Part shown: positions 32,531 through 36,119 of the stretch, one piece after another | Layout: each line of letters begins with the position of its first letter | How positions within the stretch are numbered: the first letter of the stretch is position 1 | DNA from: Anaerolineae bacterium | GTDB lineage: Bacteria > Chloroflexota > Anaerolineae > Aggregatilineales > Phototrophicaceae | Direction: 5' to 3' | DNA: 36,119 nucleotides | NCBI GenBank assembly: GCA_022822305.1 | Contig: JAJEBY010000004.1 | Location: 1 to 36,119 of the forward strand | Position numbers and translations under genes: made by a program | Notes under the pieces: model-generated | What the model was told of the DNA's origin: nothing | Seen by the model: the letters and a program-made list of their open reading frames with translations, nothing else | The model's database searches: none

Positions 32531-34046
32531 TGCGCCCTCCCTCGATCGCCAGCAGGATATCTTCCGGCCGCATGTCCTTCGCCGCGCGACTGAACTCGTC
32601 GGTGATGCGACCTTCGTACATCACCAGGATGCGGTCGCATAAGCCGATCAATTCGCGCACCTCGCTCGAAATGATCAGGATGGCGACGCCCTGGGCGCTC
32701 AAATCGTCAATGATGTTAAAAATATCCACTTTGGCCTGCACATCGACGCCTTGCGTGGGCTCGTGCAAAATCAGGACATGCGGCTGCGTCGCCGCCAGCT
32801 TGGCGAAAACGACTTTCTGCTGATTGCCGCCGCTGAGCAGCAACGTGCGCTGTTCTGTGCCCGGCGTCACGATGCCCAGCTTGTCGATGTATTCTTCGGT
32901 GATTTGCTGTTCGCCCGCGCGCATCAAGACGCCCAGCCGCCCCACCAGCCGATCGAGCACGGAATAGGTGACATTCTCGCGCACCGAGCGCAATTGCACC
33001 AAGCCGAAGCGATGGCGATCCTGCGGCAGATAGGCGACGCCCGATTCGAAGGCTTGTTTGGGGCTGCCGGGGCGATAAGGCTCGCCATCGACCAGCACCT
33101 CGCCGACGCCCAGGCGGTCCAGCCCGAAGAGCGCCTGCGCCAATTCATCGACGCCGCTGCCTTGAAGGCCGGACAAGCCAAGCACCTCGCCGCGATTCAT
33201 GCTCAAATCAACGTGCTCGTATGCGCCGCGCCGCGACAATCCCCGCACCTCGAAGACTGTCTGCTCGCCGGCCGCGCTCTCGCGCTCATATTCCTGCACG
33301 CCGCCGCCGACCATCATATGGATCAAAATCGGCACATCAATTTCGCTGATTTCGCGCGTGCCGACGATGCGTCCATCGCGCATGACCGTGACGCGGTCGC
33401 AAATCTCGAATACCTCTTCCAAGTGATGGGAAATGTAAATGAAAGCCACGCCTTGTTCTTGCTGGGCGCGCACGAAGCTGAAGAGCAGATCGATCTCGAC
33501 GCGCGACAGCGCCGCCGTGGGCTCATCGAGGATGATCAGCCGCGCGTTGGCGAAAAGCGCTTTGGCGATGGCGAGCATGGTGCGTTCGGCCACGCTCAAC
33601 CCTTCGACCGGCTGCCGCACGTCCATCTCCAGACCGAGCCGCGACAGCCGCGCCTGCGAGTCCTCGTTGACCGCCTTCCAATCGACCAGTCCGAAACGAT
33701 TCTTGGGCAAGTTGCCGACCAGGATGTTTTCGGCGACAGTCAGCGTATTGAGCAGGTTGATATGCTGCGGCACGTAGGAAATGCCGGCATCGAGCATAGT
33801 CTGGGGACTGGCGTCCACCAGCTCCTGCCCGTCCATGGCGACGCTGCCGCTGTCGGCATCGCGAATGCCCATCAAGACGCCCATCAGCGTAGATTTGCCG
33901 GCGCCGTTCTTGCCCACCAGTCCGTGAATCTCGCCGCGGCGCACGCTGAAATCGGCATCTTCCAGCGCTTGCACGCCGGGATAAGTTTTGCTGATCCCGC
34001 GCATATCCAGCAGGATTTCGTCGGTCTTGAGATTGGCCTCAGCCAT
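32514..34046 (-). CDS. Ribose-type sugar ABC transporter ATPase (double NBD)
   Basis: A 510-residue RbsA/MglA-type protein with two fused nucleotide-binding domains. NBD1 has Walker A GKNGAGKST (45-53) and Walker B LIILDEP, with a weak signature (LSVAERTML). NBD2 has a degenerate Walker A (GLQGSGVDEL) as is normal for the family, and a good signature LSGGNQQKV. Its Walker B reads LILHEPTQGVD, with His428 in place of the family Asp. One composite site (NBD1 Walker motifs plus NBD2 LSGGN) is therefore intact and the other is very degenerate. The ATG at 34046 has AAGGAA upstream and overlaps the end of permease 1 by 8 bp; earlier in-frame starts would run far into that gene. Confidence 0.94.
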   Translation of the reverse strand: MAEANLKTDEILLDMRGISKTYPGVQALEDADFSVRRGEIHGLVGKNGAGKSTLMGVLMGIRDADSGSVAMDGQELVDASPQTMLDAGISYVPQHINLLNTLTVAENILVGNLPKNRFGLVDWKAVNEDSQARLSRLGLEMDVRQPVEGLSVAERTMLAIAKALFANARLIILDEPTAALSRVEIDLLFSFVRAQQEQGVAFIYISHHLEEVFEICDRVTVMRDGRIVGTREISEIDVPILIHMMVGGGVQEYERESAAGEQTVFEVRGLSRRGAYEHVDLSMNRGEVLGLSGLQGSGVDELAQALFGLDRLGVGEVLVDGEPYRPGSPKQAFESGVAYLPQDRHRFGLVQLRSVRENVTYSVLDRLVGRLGVLMRAGEQQITEEYIDKLGIVTPGTEQRTLLLSGGNQQKVVFAKLAATQPHVLILHEPTQGVDVQAKVDIFNIIDDLSAQGVAILIISSEVRELIGLCDRILVMYEGRITDEFSRAAKDMRPEDILLAIEGGRNVGDS

Positions 34047-35112
34047 CGCTGTGTTCCTTGTCATCAAGGCCGATGGTGGAAGCGGCCAACGCCATGCGCA
34101 TTTGCACATTGCGCTGATAGCGCACGCGCAAGGCATCCAGCAGCACCGCGAACAGCAAAAGCAAGCCGCGGCTGACATCAATCCAGAAGGGCGACACGCG
34201 CATGATATTCAAGCCGGTATCCAGAATCGACCACAGCAGCACGCCGCCAAAAGCGCCGATGATATTGCCGCGTCCGCCATAGATGCTCATGCCGCCGATG
34301 ATGGCCGCGCCGTGCACGGCGAAGATCAGATTGGCGCCCATGGTGGGCGTGGCGGCGTTGAGGCGCCCCGCTTGCAGCAATCCGGCGAATGCCGCGCAGA
34401 CGCCGGCAATGATGTAGACAATGATGACCACGCGATCGACATTGATGCCGGCCGCGCGCGCCGCATCGGCATCGGCGCCCACGGCGTACATATTGCGGCC
34501 GAATTGTGTGTAGCGCGTATGGATGTGCCCGACCAGAAACGCCAGTATCACGAAAATACCCGCCACTGAGAGCACGAAGTTGCCGTCATCGGTGACGATG
34601 CGCGCCAGCGTCCCGCCGCCGAGCCAGGTGAATTCCTTGGGGAAAAACGAGATGCTCGTGCCCGGGGAGATGCCGTAGGTCGCCCCGCGCAGCACGAAAA
34701 GCATGGCGATGGTCACCAGCAGATTGTTGACGCCGACTTTGGTGATCAAGACGCCATTGAACAAGCCGATCAAGCCGCCCAGCACCAGCATCAGCAGGAT
34801 CACCAGCAGCGGATGCAGCTGCCAGCCCCAGCCGCCGGCTTCGCTCGTCACCAGCATCAGCGCGGCGAACATCGCCGTCAAGCCCAGCGACGACTCCACG
34901 GAGAGGTCGAAGTTGCCGGTGATGAAGGTGTACGCCTGGCTGAGCACCAGCATGCCGAAGGCCGCCGAGCGCAGCAGGATATTGCCCAGGTTGTAGGGCG
35001 AAAGGAAGCGATCCGACAGCAGTGAAAAGGCGATGAACGCGCCAATGACAAAAAGCCAGATCAGATTGTCGACCATCAATGAGACCAGACGGTTGGGTCC
35101 AGCCCGATTCAT
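34039..35112 (-). CDS. Ribose-type sugar ABC transporter permease 1
   Basis: A 357-residue permease of the same family as permease 2, with matching segments GMLVLSQAYTFITGNFDLS, GLFNGVLITKVGVNNLLVTI and GRNMYAVGADADAARAAGI. The ATG has GAGGAG 6 nt upstream. It comes after the binding-protein gene and overlaps the ATPase gene. Gene order is binding protein, permease, ATPase, permease, all on the minus strand. The substrate cannot be read; the PfkB kinase at 10.9 kb could act on it only by guess. Confidence 0.93.
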   Translation of the reverse strand: MNRAGPNRLVSLMVDNLIWLFVIGAFIAFSLLSDRFLSPYNLGNILLRSAAFGMLVLSQAYTFITGNFDLSVESSLGLTAMFAALMLVTSEAGGWGWQLHPLLVILLMLVLGGLIGLFNGVLITKVGVNNLLVTIAMLFVLRGATYGISPGTSISFFPKEFTWLGGGTLARIVTDDGNFVLSVAGIFVILAFLVGHIHTRYTQFGRNMYAVGADADAARAAGINVDRVVIIVYIIAGVCAAFAGLLQAGRLNAATPTMGANLIFAVHGAAIIGGMSIYGGRGNIIGAFGGVLLWSILDTGLNIMRVSPFWIDVSRGLLLLFAVLLDALRVRYQRNVQMRMALAASTIGLDDKEHSDG

Positions 35113-35306
35113 ACGGTTCTCCTCGTCGGCCCGGTCACTGCCGCGTTAGTGCTCGCTGATGATAACAATTGCTGCGCAAGGTCTCAAAAAAAGATCAGTT
35201 GAAATATTAAGCGAATCCAGGATGCCGATGGCTTTGTCCGCGGGATGTGTAAGGCTTGCTCGATATGTCATTTCGCTTGCGCGCAAATGTCAACCCCACC
35301 CCCCGG

Positions 35307-35334
35307 CCCCCTCCCCATCGCAATGGAGAGGGGG
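35307..35334. repeat. C-rich hairpin, composite repeat copy 3
   Basis: CCCCCTCCCCAT pairs with ATGGAGAGGGGG (one mismatch) around the loop CGCA. It lies downstream of the binding-protein stop on the minus strand and could attenuate transcription into the permease genes, although no T-run follows on that strand. Confidence 0.75.
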
Positions 35335-35499
35335 AGCTAAGGTAAAGTGACATCACCCTCATATGCCGGTTTGTGACACATTCGTCGTCAGTGGACAAAC
35401 GCTCATTCACTGCAATACCAGCCTCCCCCGTTGAGATGGTGATCGAGGGGGTAGACCAAAGTTGAGCGCGAACTTGCGCATTATCAGACGAGCCTTGTA

Positions 35500-35521
35500 G
35501 GGGCGACCTAGCAGGTCGCCC
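35500..35521. repeat. Single GGGCG hairpin in copy 3
   Basis: GGGCGACCT, loop AGC, AGGTCGCCC (9 perfect pairs), preceded by AGCCTTGTAG as in the other copies. There is no inverted partner nearby. Confidence 0.8.
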
Positions 35522-35611
35522 GCATACGTTATGACTGAAGTCTCCGGTAGACCGAGAGCGGGAAAGACCCATCACGAGCCTCTCCCGTCGTTCAATCGAA
35601 GCTATCAAATG

Positions 35612-36119
35612 CTACTCCGCCTGGTTGCCCCAGAGCGCGTCGCTGGTGACGTTGTCGGGATTGACGCTGGTGGTCGCCAGATTCAGCATATAGCCGGTAT
35701 CGGAAGCGGTGATGGATGCCGGTGACCAGGGAGCGCCTTCTTGTACGACATCGCCGGTCTCGATCATCATGCCTTGCAGCTCCATGTTGATCCAGTCGGT
35801 GATGATGCCGAAGTCGGGCAGCGGCTGGCTGGAAGCCTGGTCCGAGGTTCCGGCGCGGATTGACGCCAGCGCATCCGGACAGCCATCGACGCCCAGCAGG
35901 AAGATGTGACCATCTTCGCCGCGCATGACCAACTGACCCAGCTGCTCGAGCGCCGCGGTCACGACTTGTGTGCCCACACAATCGGAATGCATGTAGATGG
36001 CGTCAATGTCGGTGCTGGAAGCAACATCCAGGGTCATCTGGCTGAAGTTCTCGGCGCGCCACTCGGTGGGACGGCTGATGATCTCGATATCCGGGTAATC
36101 GGCCAGGAAATCGTTGAAG
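35612..36119 (-). CDS. Ribose-type sugar ABC transporter binding protein, C-terminal part
   Basis: The last 168 residues of a periplasmic-binding-protein-like sugar receptor (Peripla_BP_4/RbsB type), cut by the right window edge. Visible is DIDAIYMHSDCVGTQVVTAAL, the hinge-side strand of the second lobe, then IFLLGVDGCPDALASIRAG, the family's GxDGxPxAxxxIxxG block. The segment ends in GNQAE. Signal peptide and first lobe lie outside. It delivers the substrate to the two permeases downstream and is separated from them by about 500 bp with hairpins, which would allow higher expression of the receptor than of the membrane parts. Confidence 0.88.
   Translation of the reverse strand, partial: FNDFLADYPDIEIISRPTEWRAENFSQMTLDVASSTDIDAIYMHSDCVGTQVVTAALEQLGQLVMRGEDGHIFLLGVDGCPDALASIRAGTSDQASSQPLPDFGIITDWINMELQGMMIETGDVVQEGAPWSPASITASDTGYMLNLATTSVNPDNVTSDALWGNQAE

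Larger units (their letters stand above)
35113..35611. other. Intra-operon gap holding composite repeat copy 3
   Basis: These 499 bp between the binding-protein stop and the permease start contain no gene. A strong C-rich hairpin (35307-35334) and a single GGGCG hairpin (35500-35521) mark a diverged composite repeat copy. The stretch 35113-35290, next to the permease start, may hold a second promoter but I see no convincing box. Confidence 0.6.

Noticed and set aside
32751..34175. A 474-codon plus-strand frame opposite the sugar ABC ATPase
   Set aside because: It is an antisense shadow. The minus strand carries clear Walker and signature motifs, and the plus-strand product has no recognisable domain.

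Overview
The window looks like chromosomal DNA of a Chloroflexota bacterium, probably Anaerolineae-like. This is inferred from gene content and style: a lipoprotein class B PBP with a MecA_N-like domain, a YabE-type DUF348/G5/3D envelope protein, several TTG/GTG starts, TATAAT boxes close to start codons, and palindromic TGTAGGGGCG...CGCCCCTACA intergenic repeats of a kind I recall from Chloroflexi and Cyanobacteria. I could not test the assignment. There are 28 protein genes I consider real (two cut by the window edges), one doubtful 30-codon ORF, and no tRNA, rRNA or CRISPR array that I can recognise.

Layout. 1-4.0 kb: the start of an unidentified minus-strand gene, then a divergent heterodimeric ABC exporter pair. 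4.0-8.0 kb: a DUF433/DUF5615 toxin-antitoxin pair, a tandem thioredoxin-fold protein, a lone tyrosine recombinase and a secreted HEXXH metallopeptidase. 8.4-13.3 kb: MoxR ATPase plus a TIM-barrel isomerase-like protein, HU, a PfkB sugar kinase, a DinB/YfiT-type protein and an HhH-GPD DNA glycosylase. 13.7-19.8 kb: an S10-type serine carboxypeptidase, RecO, a GT4 glycosyltransferase, a YfcE-like phosphoesterase and the rhodanese TrhO.

20.3-26.8 kb is an envelope cluster: a second GT4 glycosyltransferase, a polyprenyl-phosphate sugar-1-phosphate transferase and a PBP run in one direction and meet the convergent G5/3D protein stop-to-stop. 27.0-30.0 kb is a zinc uptake operon, znuA-znuC-znuB, whose ZnuA has a very large His/Asp/Glu repeat loop and whose promoter carries a palindromic operator candidate. 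A PhyH-type dioxygenase follows. 31.5-36.1 kb is a minus-strand ribose-type sugar ABC operon: binding protein (cut by the edge), permease, double ATPase, permease.

The least explained material is intergenic. Two elements of 73-74 bp (13576-13649 and 31288-31360) share 10-bp inverted ends and each holds two 9-bp-stem, 3-nt-loop hairpins. The stem cores differ in sequence between copies but keep pairing. Decayed or single-hairpin relatives lie at 19916-20018, 31212-31233 and 35500-35521. Three of the sites are joined to a longer C-rich hairpin repeat, and two of those copies stay collinear over about 130 bp without an indel. No clear new defence or biosynthetic system is visible; these repeats are the best candidates for something undescribed.
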